DNA from: Thelephora terrestris
Taxonomy: Eukaryota; Basidiomycota; Agaricomycetes; Thelephorales; Thelephoraceae
Assembly (NCBI GenBank): GCA_015956445.1
Contig: WIUZ02000002.1
Location: forward strand, 3,100,001 to 3,164,000
Direction: 5' to 3'
Length of the DNA stretch: 64,000 nt
Positions within the stretch are counted from its first letter, which is position 1. Each line of letters begins with the position of its first letter. Made by a program: the position numbers and the translations under genes. Positions 31,500-42,732 of the stretch are shown here, one piece after another. The notes beneath the pieces are model-generated. The model worked only from the letters and a program-made list of their open reading frames with translations. It ran no database searches and was not told where the DNA came from.

Positions 31500-32998
31500 T
31501 TATGCCAGGGATCTGTTTGCATTGACATAACCGGTACCGTAACATGCGAATAAAAGTTCTGGGGGGTTTGATTGTGACCCCTGATGGGGAGCGATTTTGA
31601 AGGAGATACCAAAGAACTCTTTGATATCTCGTAGAAGCTGTATGCTGGGATGGTGGTCAGGGTTGATATCGGAGAATGAGAGAGGACCGAGGGGTGTTTC
31701 GTACGTTCTTGCGGTCGGTTCACTCATCACGCATCGACCGACGTCTTCGCTCCCGAGAACCATGTACAACAACACGAGCGGTTGATGGAGTCTGTCGATG
31801 CACCCACCCTGCTCGATTTCTGTGAGTAGCGAATATGTTGACTGCAAGGCGATGTCCTCTGGGGTGGCTCCAGCTTCTGAGATGGCCTCTGAACAATGCA
31901 GAGCGCCTGTTGTAGACTCTGCAAGGAGGGTCAAGGCGTATCCGGGGGACCTGCTCGAAAGTCAATCTCCTGTGGCTTAGGAATGAAGTCTTGACTTGCT
32001 TTCCACTTTCATTCCCCTTGTACACGTCCGAGTACAAGTAGATATCGGGGATGAATTCGTTGAGTATCGATCGGCTGGCCTCAATCATACGATTCGAGAA
32101 CTGGGGGCTAACACGGACCGCGTGTCTGTTTCCAAGTAAGTAATGTAGACGGAGTTCTGGGGAAGATAACTGACGAAACACCGCGTATCCGTTTGATTTT
32201 TCCGGGGTCGACAAAGTTGATGGTCTTGGGCTGTTTGATCACGGGGCACAGGAACTGAACTTCACCACCACCGAGAGGTGGGGAACCACGCTTTTTTATC
32301 TTAAGACAGAGATAAGCATCTCCTCCCCGGAGGTTGCATACTCTGCACTCACTCGGAGTTCAAGTCCGTCGGAGATACCAAATAGCTCCAGATGGGGTAG
32401 CGTTACTGTACGAATCATGTCCGCCTTTAAACGGTGAGCACGCGATTATTTGCGGAAGAGATCTGGTCACGCTCACAGAGAGGTCCTTGTCGTCCGTGGT
32501 GATGCCTTTCAAAGTGAGGTCGAGAGGTTTCTTGGAGAACGGGGCTATCATAATGACAGGTTCCAGGTAATAACCGATTGAACGAGATAACGGACACTCG
32601 TGGGTGACTGGACCTCCGGCTATAATCCCAGGTTTGAGCAGAACGGCGGTACCTTAGCCGAAAAGCGGGTCAGCTCCAGCGCAAGACCTAGGATTGCATG
32701 AACACACACCAGTCACTGAAATTTCGATGACGGTCCCATTGGTGACCCTTTCAAGTAGCCTTAGGAGATTGACTTCATAATCTGCTCGTGACGTTGAATG
32801 TGTTGAACCCTATTGCAGACATTCTCAATCATGTAGCCAAATAGACGAACCTCGAAGACCGGGGTTGGCATCCGCCGAGCGGATTTTATCTATACGCACA
32901 GGCCGACCGGAGAGGATGGATAGAACGAGCCTGTGTCTAAAGTGTTCGTGGCCACTGAAGGACAAGGGAGCGTTCGCGGAATCTGTGGGTGCGGTCAT
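31500..32998 (-). CDS. RCL1: RNA 3'-terminal phosphate cyclase-like protein RCL1
   Basis: Minus-strand gene for Rcl1, the nucleolar RTC-like protein that binds Bms1 and acts in early pre-18S rRNA processing. The chosen start MTAPTDSANAPLSFSGHEHF leads into RHRLVLSILSGRPVRIDKI and DANPGLR. Then come APFSKKPLDLTLKGITTDD, KRGSPPLGGGEVQFLCPVIK, VSPQFSNRMIEASRSILNEF, DIYLYSDVYKGNESGK and LTLLAESTTGALHCSEAIS. It goes on with LLTEIEQGGCIDRLHQPLVL and LGSEDVGRCVMSE, and ends with LLRDIKEFFGISFKI and CYGTGYVNANRSLA. The GGGEV stretch without the cyclase catalytic histidine region identifies Rcl1 rather than an active RNA cyclase. Several introns interrupt it. It is divergent to the reductase gene (282 bp between starts). 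Confidence 0.92.
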
Positions 32999-33280
32999 GG
33001 CACGAAAAATGTCAGCCACATCCGATCACGGTTGATCGAATCCTCTGAATTGCTCAGTGCCAACAACCTCGTGGTCACCTTCGCCCGTTTGCTTGATGAA
33101 CCAATGACAGCCCGTATTGCGTCACCCTTAATCGCATCAGGGAATGTTCAAATCTCGGAAGATGTCGCCTCTGAGAGCGTCAGCATCACCATATAAACTC
33201 GTCCGCACAAAACCAGTGGGCTCCTCTCGTCTTCTCGTATCCCCCTTTTACCTGCAGCTCGCTTAAACGACCTCAGTAGA
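32999..33280. promoter_or_regulatory. Divergent intergenic region RCL1 / reductase
   Basis: 282 bp between start codons. It can hold both promoters. No distinct motif is recognised beyond a CT-rich stretch close to the reductase start. Confidence 0.45.
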
Positions 33281-34746
33281 ATGCCCACTATCACCCCTGG
33301 AGCCAAGGTGCTCGTCACTGGCGCAAATGGATTCCTAGCCGTCCACGTCGTGGAAACCTTTCTCGAGCATGGTTACTCTGTCAGAGGAACCATCCGCTCT
33401 CAAGAGAAAGGGGTGTACCTACACAAATTATTCTCCTCCTATGGAGATAAATTTGAAACAGTCATAGTCAAGGACATCACCCAGGTAGGGAGTTTCCCGG
33501 TCTCTCTCACATCTCTCGATTTCATTCCTTCTGTAGGAGGGTGCTTTCGACGAAGCAGTCAAAGGCGTCGATGCCATTGCTCACACCGCCTCTCCATTCC
33601 ATTATGAAGCTGATGATCCCAACGGTAAGTTATCGTGAACCTCTCCACAAGCAGAAAGGTGACGTCGGACTCAGAGCTCATCGTACCCGCCATCAACGGT
33701 ACAAGGGGCATTCTCAAAAGTGCCCACAAGAGGTACATCATATCATCCCCCTTTTCGCTTTCAAGCTCATGATCATGTTAGCACCACCATCAAGCGCATC
33801 GTCATCTTGTCCTCCACTGCTGCCATTGGGAATACCCCAGATTCTGAAAAGGTCTACACGGAAGAAGACTGGAACGATGCCGCCATCGATGCAGTGGAAA
33901 AGCATGGGAAAGGAGCTTCGGGTGGTGAAAAGTATTCTGCCTCAAAGACCTTGGCAGAGAAAGGTCAGCGCAGTGAACTTGGTCGTTGACCTGGTATATG
34001 TTGCTGAATTGTGGCTCTGATCAGCCGCCTGGGATTGGTATAATGATAACAAAGCGTCTGTCAAGTGGGATCTGACTACGATCAATCCACCATACGTGAG
34101 TTCAAGGGACTTAACCCCAACTGTGCCCAATGGCTGATGTTTATCCCATAGCTATTTGGCGTAGGATTTCTTACTGTTCATTCCCCATCTCTTCACTCAA
34201 CTCCCTCCGTAGCCGACCATACACGAGATTGGAAAACTTGAGGACCTGAATACTTCCTCCGAGCTGCTGTACAAACAGGCTGTCAAGAACACCAGCAGTA
34301 GTCCCGATCTTGGCAAGTCCATAGCCTCTTACGTCGACGTTCGTGATGTCGCCCTGGCCAACGTATTGGCGTTGGAGAAGGAGGCAGCCGGTGGCGAGAG
34401 GATCCTGGTCTCAGCTGGTGGGTCATAGTGCTACCAAGCCCCAAGTCAACCGCTAACTTCATTTACCAGCTCCGTTTACGTGGCAGGATCTGAGTGAGCG
34501 ATATATATCACACGAACTCCTCGGTCACTAACTCTTGTCAAAGTCGACGTAGCGAGGAAAGTTGGCCCGTCTATTGGTCTGAACGATTTACCGAAGGGAT
34601 ACACTGGCTACGATGCTTTGAAGGTCGCCCATGAACATGTATTCAGCAACAAGAAACTTAAGAATATCCTCGGGTTGGATCCAATTCCCCTCGAGAGTAC
34701 CATCAAGGACAGTTTGTCGGATTTCAAGAACCGCGGTTGGTTGTGA
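33281..34746 (+). CDS. NAD(P)-dependent aldehyde/ketone reductase (extended SDR, GRE2-like)
   Basis: Spliced gene for an extended short-chain dehydrogenase of the dihydroflavonol reductase/cinnamoyl-CoA reductase/Gre2 type. It starts MPTITPGAKVLVTGANGFLA, whose TGANGFLA is the glycine-rich dinucleotide motif. It continues HVVETFLEHGYSVRGTIRSQ, where the arginine suits NADPH. Next are AVKGVDAIAHTASPFHYEAD and AINGTRGILKSAHK, then IKRIVILSSTAAIGNT with the catalytic serine. The YxxxK pair lies in GGEKYSASKTLAEKAAWDW. Next come DLTTINPPYLFGPTIHE, SYVDVRDVALANVLALEKEA and GERILVSAAPFTWQDL. It ends DSLSDFKNRGWL. Seven or so exons. Physiological substrate cannot be told; methylglyoxal and other aldehydes or ketones are typical for the family. 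Confidence 0.9.
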
Positions 34747-34920
34747 ATGCGACTTCGCACTTGTACCACAAACTCTCTGTCCTTGTACTTCTGTAACAAA
34801 ATTCAACCCTCTCAATACACTCTACAACGGAGTTCTTCCTTGAGGGCGGACTGAGCGGTCGTGAGAAACCAAAGAGCGCCCATCTTACAAACCAGCGCCG
34901 ATCAGTAATACCACCAAACT
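34747..34920. promoter_or_regulatory. Intergenic spacer reductase / UBA3
   Basis: 174 bp between the stop of the reductase and the ATG of UBA3 on the same strand. It must hold the reductase 3' UTR and the UBA3 promoter. Confidence 0.4.
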
Positions 34921-36643
34921 ATGATGACCTTGAACGGGACCGCGCAGACGGCAGACTGGGAGTCCAGATACTACCACGTAGACCAAATCCTCGATAGACC
35001 TGGTCCACGAACCGATCCTTCGTTCTCCGCTGGTGAAGATGTGCGGCAAACCCATTTGAAACTCAACGACCGATCCTCACTGACTTGATTGTGCCGGTCG
35101 GCGTCCACAGGTCAAAACATTCCTTAGGAGCCAGTGTAAGATTCTGGTCATTGGTGCTGGAGGTTTGGGATGCGAGATCCTCGCGAACCTCGCTCTATCG
35201 GGATTCAAGGACATCCATGTTATCGATATGGACACCATAGATATCAGCAACCTCAATAGACAGTTCTTGTTCAGGTGCGTCGCGTGTACTCGTGTCTGGA
35301 AGTTATTTCTTGACGCTTCACTTTTTGGCTCGGTAGGCCCAAGGATGTTGGCAAACCAAAAGCGACTGTGGCGGCGGAGTTCATCATGAACCGAGTGCCA
35401 GGCGTCGTCGTCACTCCGTGCGTGCTCCCTACGGATCCGGACCCCCTGAAGCTCATAATCAAACCAGATATCATGGAAAGATACAGGACAAAGGAGAAGA
35501 TTATTACATGGAGTTTAATCTCGTCATCTGCGGTCTCGACTCGGTAGAAGCTAGACGATGGATCAACGCAACGCTCGTCAACATGGTCGATCCCGACGTG
35601 CCAGAGAGCCTGAAGCCCTTGATTGATGGAGGCACAGAAGGTTGGTCTGCCCGTTTGGGATTCCTTTCATCTGGAGACCTAACCGCGTACTAGGCTTCAA
35701 GGGTCAAGCCCGTGTGATCCTCCCAACGGTCTCGTCGTGTTACGAATGCTCTCTTGATATGCTGAACAAGCCAACGGCGTTCCCGATCTGCACCATCGCC
35801 AATACACCCCGGTTGCCGGAGCACTGTATCGAGTGGGCATCTGTTCTCGAGTGGCCCCGCGTCTTCCCTAGTGGGGCTTCTTCTTTCATCCGCCGGCGTG
35901 CGTTTTGGCGCTGACCTCGGTTTTTGGTTTCATCTAGACAAGAAGATGGACACGGACGATCCTGAGCATATCGATTGGCTGTTTAAAAAGGCGTCTCATC
36001 GCGCTCAGGAGTTCAAGATCGAGGGCGTCACTTGGTCGCTGACGCAGGGGGTCGTCAAGAACATCATCCCGGCTATTGCCTCTACTAACGCCATCATCGC
36101 TGGTACGATGACCCTCTTTTTCTCACCGCCGTCCTTCATGTGATGTTGACCGCCTTTGAAGCTTCTTGCTGTAACGAGGCGTTCAAGATCGCGACGAGTT
36201 CCGCGGCGTTCTTGAACAACTACTTCATGCTGATCGGTACGGACGGCGTGTATTCTTTCACTTTTGAGCACGAGAAGAAACCGGACTGCCCTGTCTGCGG
36301 TGGAGAATCGCTCGAGCTGTCGATCCGCCCGGAGTTGACGGTCGAACAGCTCATAGATATGTTGACCGAGCGACAGAATATGTGCGTTGTTCTCCCTTCC
36401 AGTAACACTCTACGGCTGATAATTCTGGGTGCTGGATTTTTTCTCAACTGCAGTCAGATCAAGAAGCCGTCACTGTCCACCCCTACGACCCAGATCTACT
36501 TCCAGGCACCACCGCAGCTGGAGGCGGCCACACGGCCGAACTTGGAGAGGAAAGTCTCGGAATTGGTTCCGAATGGAGGAGAGGTCACCGTCACGGCCTC
36601 CACTCTGCCGTTCAGCTTGTCCCTTCGCATTTCATATACTTAA
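34921..36643 (+). CDS. UBA3: NEDD8-activating enzyme E1 catalytic subunit UBA3
   Basis: Spliced gene for UBA3, which with ULA1/APPBP1 activates NEDD8/Rub1 for cullin neddylation. It starts [20 protein letters not shown]; after an intron the adenylation domain begins [20 protein letters not shown], with GAGGLG as the ATP-binding loop. It continues [20 protein letters not shown] and [20 protein letters not shown]. Next is [20 protein letters not shown], then [16 protein letters not shown]. The catalytic cysteine is in [19 protein letters not shown]. Later are [18 protein letters not shown] and [20 protein letters not shown], then [20 protein letters not shown]. Two CxxC-type zinc ligands occur in SSCYECSLD and DCPVCGG. 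The C-terminal ubiquitin-fold domain starts at [14 protein letters not shown]. The first exon is joined by a GT-AG intron at 35041-35112 or close to it. An N-terminal alternative start is the second ATG at 34924. Confidence 0.93.
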
Positions 36644-36941
36644 CACCCCATCGCTCCTTCTTCACTTCCACACACATATACGGGTCTAGAAAGGTTGCGT
36701 CATGACTCGAACATGAAATTGTATTTGTTCATTTGCCAAATGTATCAAAGGTAGACCATGATGCGCGTCCCCTCCAGTCTCCACATCGCGGGCCGCCGAT
36801 CGAAAGGTTGAGCTTGAGTTACCTGCAGTGTCTATTCATGGTAGAAATTACATCCGACCTCATCGTACAAAGTGGGAAAACAAGAAAGGCAGGCGAAGCA
36901 CGAACTCCTCCCAAGAGGCATCCGCATGCCTGGGCGAACGT
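36644..36941. other. Convergent 3' region UBA3 / UFD1
   Basis: About 300 bp between stop codons. It should hold the two 3' UTRs; nothing else recognised. Confidence 0.45.
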
Positions 36942-38394
36942 TTAATCGCTATCATAATCGATCATCTCATCGTCATCTACACCAAAATCCGGAGATGGAC
37001 TCCGAACATCCTCCGCCTCGTCAGCAGTACTCTTACCAATCCGAGCCGGTAGCACCGGGACGCTAGCGCCACCAGCCCCTGTAACTTCTGAAGGTTTCCA
37101 TGCGCCTCTACCGAGTTTGTGACCCCCACCCCAGGAGTTGCTGTTTGTCCCGTCTTGGACTTCCTTGGATTTGGGCTTTTCCTTCTTTTCGTCCGAGTCG
37201 GGTGAGATGTATTCCACGTATCTGTAACCAAAGAAGAGCTTCCCGGGAGGAAGATTGAGAGGAGCGGGTGCTTGACTGTCATGTTCTAATGAGCTGTTCG
37301 TAACAAGTCGGGGTTTGCTGTCGGGGAAAACTTGTTTAGAGGGTAAAGACGATGGATGAAGGGTCGGAATGACGAACTCGGTGCGGATGATACGACTGTC
37401 AGAGGAAACATCCTCTGCCTTTCGGTGACTGATACCCTTACCCTTGGTCTTTCTGCCTTCCAAGGTCTGGCCCTTTCCTTTGAAACTCTCCCACGTTTCA
37501 CCGTCCTTGCTTAATGTTGTGCCACCTACCCGTGGTGGGCCGACAAACATACCGCTCTGAGAAGATGACGGCCGCGAAGACCCCGGGGTTTGCTGGTTCA
37601 AATCGATTTTGAGCTTAGATGCCATCGTGGCAGGAGGTGCGGCCTTTGGACGTTCGGGTTCGACGTAGCCCTTTGGTGTGGCAAAGTCCACCTCGAGGTC
37701 GGTGTTTAAGACATCGATACCTTCGCCCCCAGGACTGGTTTCCATAATCAAGAAACCGAATACTATCGAATTGTAGATGATTTCGACTGTGTCACCCTGG
37801 GTGAGACATGAAAAATTACGGAGAGCCTGTTCAAGCCTAAAACCAACTGAGCTCACTGGGAAAGAGAGGACCATTGGATACGTACACAGCCTTTGGGTCT
37901 GAGACCTCGAGGAAATGCACAGATTGTGCTTGTATCTTGACCATCTTTCCTTTCGGTAAGTCCGCACCAGTGATGCGAATTGCATCGCCCTCGTTAAGTC
38001 GGAGGGTCTTCATCATCCAGTACGGGAGGTGTACAACACCCTCCTGAGCGATGAACTCGAGCACACCAGCATGTGTAGAAGCGGCAGGGTTTGCCGGATT
38101 ACTTAATTTGAACTTCCACGGAGATTGTATGTCCAGCGATGTCAGATGCGCCAGGGCGGACGGTGGCATGATTACTATGTCGGAGGAGAAACATGAGCAC
38201 GAATAAAGGGCGATTATGGGAGCGCCACAAACTTTTTCCACCATAGCTGAGGTTCTCTCGTTCTTTTCCTGGGAGCATGGCCACGCTATATGCTTTGAGG
38301 TATTGGTTGAACTGCCGTGGATGGACAGGGTGGCCGCCAATTCCGCTAGAAATTGCGAATCAACGTTAGCAACTTTCCTGGAAACTAAGCACAT
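36942..38394 (-). CDS. UFD1: Ubiquitin fusion degradation protein UFD1
   Basis: Minus-strand UFD1, cofactor with Npl4 of the Cdc48/p97 ATPase in ER-associated and other ubiquitin-dependent extraction. The first firm exon (from about 38345) reads GIGGHPVHPRQFNQYLKAYS, continuing VAMLPGKERENLSYGGKI. After an intron come IMPPSALAHLTSLDIQSPW, KFKLSNPANPAASTHAGVLE, FIAQEGVVHLPYWMMKTLRL and GDAIRITGADLPKGKMVKIQ, then ALRNFSCLTQGDTVEIIYNS. These form the UFD1 double-psi barrel domain. The C-terminal 200 residues are low complexity with a conserved short block (PPGKLFFGYRYVEY) and an acidic end (DDDEMIDYDSD). The start shown is only the nearest minus-strand ATG: the phase of the next intron does not fit it, so the true first exon may lie elsewhere up to about 38.6 kb. 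The divergent neighbour is CCT4. Confidence 0.88.
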
Positions 38395-38709
38395 GATTCT
38401 ACAACGCACTTTGCCAGCTGAGCCAGCAGATCTGGTCCTACACCCGGTCCGAACTATGAAGACATGGTAGTTAGCCCTCAGGGATCCAGGCAGCACGGTA
38501 TTGAATGCGTACAAAATTCATGATGTCCAGAACGTTCTATTGTCCGTTTCAGATATGGAGTTTTGAGGGAGGACGATTGCAGTTATTGTGGTGGAGGCAA
38601 GTCGGACAAGTATATACGCAAGCGTTCTCCTGGGAGCACGTGAGAGCCAATCTCGATCTTCGACCTCTTCTCTCACACTCTCACACTCAAAAATCGGCAG
38701 CCGTTCATC

Positions 38710-40769
38710 ATGGGTACGCGGACAGCAGCACTTGGACCTGTCCCAGCAAAGTCTGGATCAAATGCCGCATTCAATGACAAGGTCTGATCTCGCACGAAAA
38801 CTCAATAGAAATGTAGATTGATGTCGGTTTGCGGGAAATAGGGCAAACCGATGGAAGTGAGGCAATCGAACATGATTGCTGCAAAAGGTGGGCAGGAATA
38901 TCTAATAGGGTCCCTTGGTCGAATCCTAACCAAGAACCTGGTATGGTTGCCTCGTAGCGATCAGCGACGCTGTCAGAACTTCGCTCGGTCCAAGGGGAAT
39001 GGATAAAATGGTGATCTATCAGGCACCTGCTACCCATCCCAGTTTTTGAACCCGTTTTCCGTTAAGATTCAAACCTCCAAGGGAGAAGTCATCGTCACCA
39101 ACGATGGAGCCACAATTTTACGGAGCATCCAGGCCCTCCATCCCGCTGCCAAAATGGTTTGTCTGGCGAGAGAGTCTGCCATCCAATCAGAGGTTAATGT
39201 TTGTGTAGCTCGTCGACCTTTCTGCCGCACAAGATGTTGAAGCTGGTGACGGTACCACGTCTGTCGTTGTTCTGGCCGGAAGTCTATTGGGCGCCGCGGA
39301 GAAGATGCTCAATAAGGGCATTCATCCAACAATCATCGCGGAGGCATTCTTGAAAGCCTCCGCAAAGGCCGTGGAATACCTTACGGAAATTTCGGTCCCA
39401 GTTAATCTGGACGACGACGCGGCCCTGAGACGAGCAGCCACCACCTCACTCAACTCGAAGGTAGCATCCCTTGTCATCCAAATGTTTATCCGTTTTAATT
39501 GCGTACCAAGATTGTCTCACAATACTCTTCCACTCTCGCTCCAATCGCTGTACAAGCCGTCCGTCGTCTCGTTACCCAAACTTCTTCGAATGTCGATTTG
39601 CGAGATATTCGCATCGTCAAGAAAGTTGGTGGTACTATCGAAGACACTGAGCTCGTTGAGGGTGTCGTCCTCAACCAAAACGTCGTCGTCTCCGCTGGGG
39701 GCCCCACACGGGTCGAAAAGGCCAAGATCGGACTTATTCAATTCCAATTGAGCGCCCCAAAACCGGATGTAGGTGTTGCTATTATGGAATTAGTTGAAAG
39801 TCTCACACTTCCAAAGATGGACAACACTGTGATTATAAACGACTACAGACAGATGGACAAGGTCATAAAGGAGGGTCGACAATATCTTCTAAACATGTTC
39901 AAGAAGATCAAGAAAGCTGGTTGCAACGTCTTGCTGATCCAAAAGTCGATTCTTCGGGACGCAGTCGATGAAACTGCCCTGAGTTTCCTGAAGAAACTCA
40001 ACATCCTCGTTGTCAAGGATGTGGAGCGAGACGAGATCGAATTCTTGTCGAAGAGCCTAGCATGCAAACCGGTTGCAGATATCGAGGCTTTTACAGAGGA
40101 TAAACTGGGTTACGCGGAGTTAGTCGATGAGACGAGCGATTCGGGTCCTAAGGTGGTTCGGATCACCGGTATCAAAAACAAAGGGAAAACTGTGAGTATC
40201 CTGGCGATGGGCAGCAATAACTTGATATTGGAGGAATGCGAGAGAAGTTTGCATGATGCGCTATGTGTAGTGAGGTGTCTGGTCAAAAAGCGGTGAGCAT
40301 ATCACTCGTCGTGGCTAGGAAAAGATACTGAGGTCAATTGTGTACAGCGCATTGATTGCTGGTGGGGGATCACCTGAGATCCATGTTTCTCGGCTGCTGG
40401 CGGATTATGCCCACTCACTGAAGGGTATGGAAGCGTACTGTTTCCAGGCATACGCGGACGCGCTCGAAGTTATTCCGACAACTCTTGCTGAAAATGCTGG
40501 TCTCAACCCGATCGCCATCGTTACTGAGCTTCGAAATCGACACGCCCTGGGCGAGAGGAACGCCGGAATCAACGTGCGAACTGTACGTGTCGCATATTAA
40601 GCTAAATTCACCGTTCTAACAAAACCCTGCATCTTACCAGGGTTTAATATCAAATATTTTGGATGAAGATGTTGTCCAACCACTGCTTGTCTCTACGAGC
40701 GCGATCGAGCTTTCTACCGAGACGATATGTTTGCTGCTAAAGATCGATGACTATGTACACGCACGATAG
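38710..40769 (+). CDS. CCT4: T-complex protein 1 subunit delta (CCT4)
   Basis: Spliced gene for the delta subunit of the cytosolic chaperonin TRiC/CCT, which folds actin, tubulin and other proteins. It starts [20 protein letters not shown], then through short exons to SNMIAAK and [14 protein letters not shown]. It continues [20 protein letters not shown] and [20 protein letters not shown], where GDGTT is the ATP-hydrolysis motif. Later blocks include [20 protein letters not shown] and [20 protein letters not shown], then [13 protein letters not shown]. In the apical domain are [20 protein letters not shown] and [19 protein letters not shown]. The C-terminal equatorial part has [20 protein letters not shown] and [20 protein letters not shown], then [15 protein letters not shown]. 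It ends [11 protein letters not shown]. About nine introns; one at about 39.76-39.81 kb is in frame and free of stops, so read-through would look plausible, but removing it gives the family's SAPKPDMDN. Confidence 0.94.
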
Positions 40770-41001
40770 ATTTTACAGTCCGCGATGCAGGTCGATATAC
40801 TGTAAACTCCAGCACTTGTAACGGAGAGCACCGTGCAATCTTTTCTCGTCGTGGATGAGCAAACGTGAGAATGGGTTACCTAAACAGATATTATCAGATC
40901 ATCCGACCGCACCTCATTTCTTTGCTCCCTGCTTCATCACACTCAACACTATTCGTTCATTTTTACCTCCACGGTCGACCAGTGAAGGTACTTGAGCAAA
41001 G

Positions 41002-42022
41002 ATGTCTGGAACGGGCCCAAGAGAATCTATCTTTCCGACTCGGATGGCGTTGACGAACACAAAGACAAGGCTAAAGGGAGCTCAGACTGGGCACTCGCTT
41101 CTTGCAAAGAAGCGAGATGCTCTTACCACTAGGTTCAGGGCAATCCTGAGAAAAGTAGACGAGGTGCGTCTTTCTGTTCCCTGTGCCCCCTGCTGCAGCA
41201 CGGATCACCCAAACTTGAGTGTATCCACCGGATGCGTCTGCTTCGGCGTTCGAGATCCAAAGACGGAGACGAGCGGATTTAGTTGATGTGTGTCAGTTGA
41301 TAGGCTAAACGAAAGATGGGACGAGTTATGCAACTCGCTTCGTTCTCACTGGCGGAGGTGACTTACGCTACGGGAGACATCTCGTATCTCGTCCAAGAAC
41401 AAGCCAAGACTGCGACGTTCAGAGTCAAGGCCAAGCAGGAGAACGTGTCTGGTGTGATATTGCCCGCTTTCGAAGTGGACCGTGTCTCCGGTACTGGTGA
41501 GTAGTTTGAAAGCACAACTATCGCTCCCCCCTTGACCTTTTCTATCATGCAGATTTCAACCTGACTGGCCTTGGGCGTGGCGGTCAACAGGTCTTAAAGG
41601 CCAAAGAAGTTTACGCGAAAGCAGTCGAAACGCTGGTTGAGCTTGCATCCCTCCAAACTGCCTTCACGATTCTGGACGAGGTCATTCGGGCCACAAACCG
41701 ACGGGTGAACGCCATCGAGCACGTCGTAATACCTCGTCTCGAAAACACCGTCAAATATATCCTCAGTGAACTCGACGAAATGGATCGAGAGGAATTCTTC
41801 AGGTTTGAGTGGAATCTTCACCGCAAAAAATCGGCTTAACTCTCGTGTAGGCTTAAGAAAGTTCAGGGAAAGAAGAAGAGAGATGCGGATAAGGCAGAGG
41901 CTGCGAGAATGATAGAAGCGGGTGATGGCGATGAGACCAGCATTGAAGCGGACACGAAGGAAGAGTCAACAGAACAAGCAGGTAATTTGCTGAATGACAG
42001 GGACGAGGATGTGATCTTCTAG
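41002..42022 (+). CDS. VMA8: V-type ATPase subunit D
   Basis: Spliced gene for subunit D of the V1 sector, which forms the central rotor shaft of the vacuolar proton pump with subunit F. It starts [20 protein letters not shown], continuing [20 protein letters not shown] and [16 protein letters not shown]. Then [40 protein letters not shown] and [20 protein letters not shown] follow. The C-terminal long helix reads [20 protein letters not shown] and [20 protein letters not shown], with [16 protein letters not shown]. The remaining tail of about 45 residues is acidic and ends DEDVIF. This layout, with long N- and C-terminal helices and an acidic end, matches fungal Vma8. Four or five exons. A stop-to-stop gap of 132 bp separates it from the convergent L26 gene. 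Confidence 0.94.
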
Positions 42023-42154
42023 CTTCCTCATCCGTTATGATGCTCCTTTATACCTTTCTCGCTCGAGTCTCGTGGGGGAAAATGCATATGATGCCCAAGT
42101 AATACATGTATATTATCATGTTGGATGAGGTCACAAACGTGTGAGACGAGGCGT

Positions 42155-42732
42155 TCACTGGGACTGGGTGTTAGCGCAATCAAGGGAACCAGAGAATAAA
42201 GGTAGCTGACCTCGACGTCCTCGACGATGGTTTTCTTGCGGTCTTTTCGTTCAAAAATCGCTCGCCTGTCCTTGTCAAGCTTCAGGGAAGTAACTACGAC
42301 GTTGCTTGGGTGGACGCCGATGGGGACCGAGGAGCCGTTCGACTTGTCCCTCTGGACACGGTCGATGTGGATGACCCACTTTTTACGGTAGACCTGGGTG
42401 ACCTTTCCCTCACGACCCTTGTATTTTCCACGGACAATCCTGACTTCGTCGTCCTTTCGCACAGGTATTGATCGTGTCTGGACAAATGCACCCAATTAAT
42501 ACGATCGCGAAGATTGGGATGATTTTGAAGGGCAGAACGGACATTGTATTTTCCCCTCAGTTCCTTGGAAAGGGAGGATGACATGATCTTCCTCCGCACG
42601 GAGGAAGGTGCAGAGAAGTGAACCTTGCGTGACTTGCGCCTGGCGGATGAGGTGTCTGTGTTAAGTACGGTGTCATTGAAAGAACATATTTGCAAGGTTT
42701 GGGGGGCGCAGCTGACCGGCGTTGAACTTCAT
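42155..42732 (-). CDS. RPL26: 60S ribosomal protein L26 (uL24)
   Basis: Minus-strand cytosolic large-subunit ribosomal protein. The first exon MKFNA joins [19 protein letters not shown], continuing [19 protein letters not shown]. The KOW domain follows after an intron: [40 protein letters not shown] and [20 protein letters not shown]. It goes on to [19 protein letters not shown]. The ending is set by a proposed last intron (donor after VEDVE) that gives VEDVESQ with stop at 42155-42157; without it the frame would extend about 50 residues of unlikely sequence to 42028. Ribosomal protein genes in this group commonly have an intron soon after the start, as here. Confidence 0.93.

Noticed and set aside
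39755-39815. In-frame extra segment in CCT4 ([16 protein letters not shown])
   Set aside because: It has intron borders and no match to the family; removing it gives the conserved KPDMDN joint.
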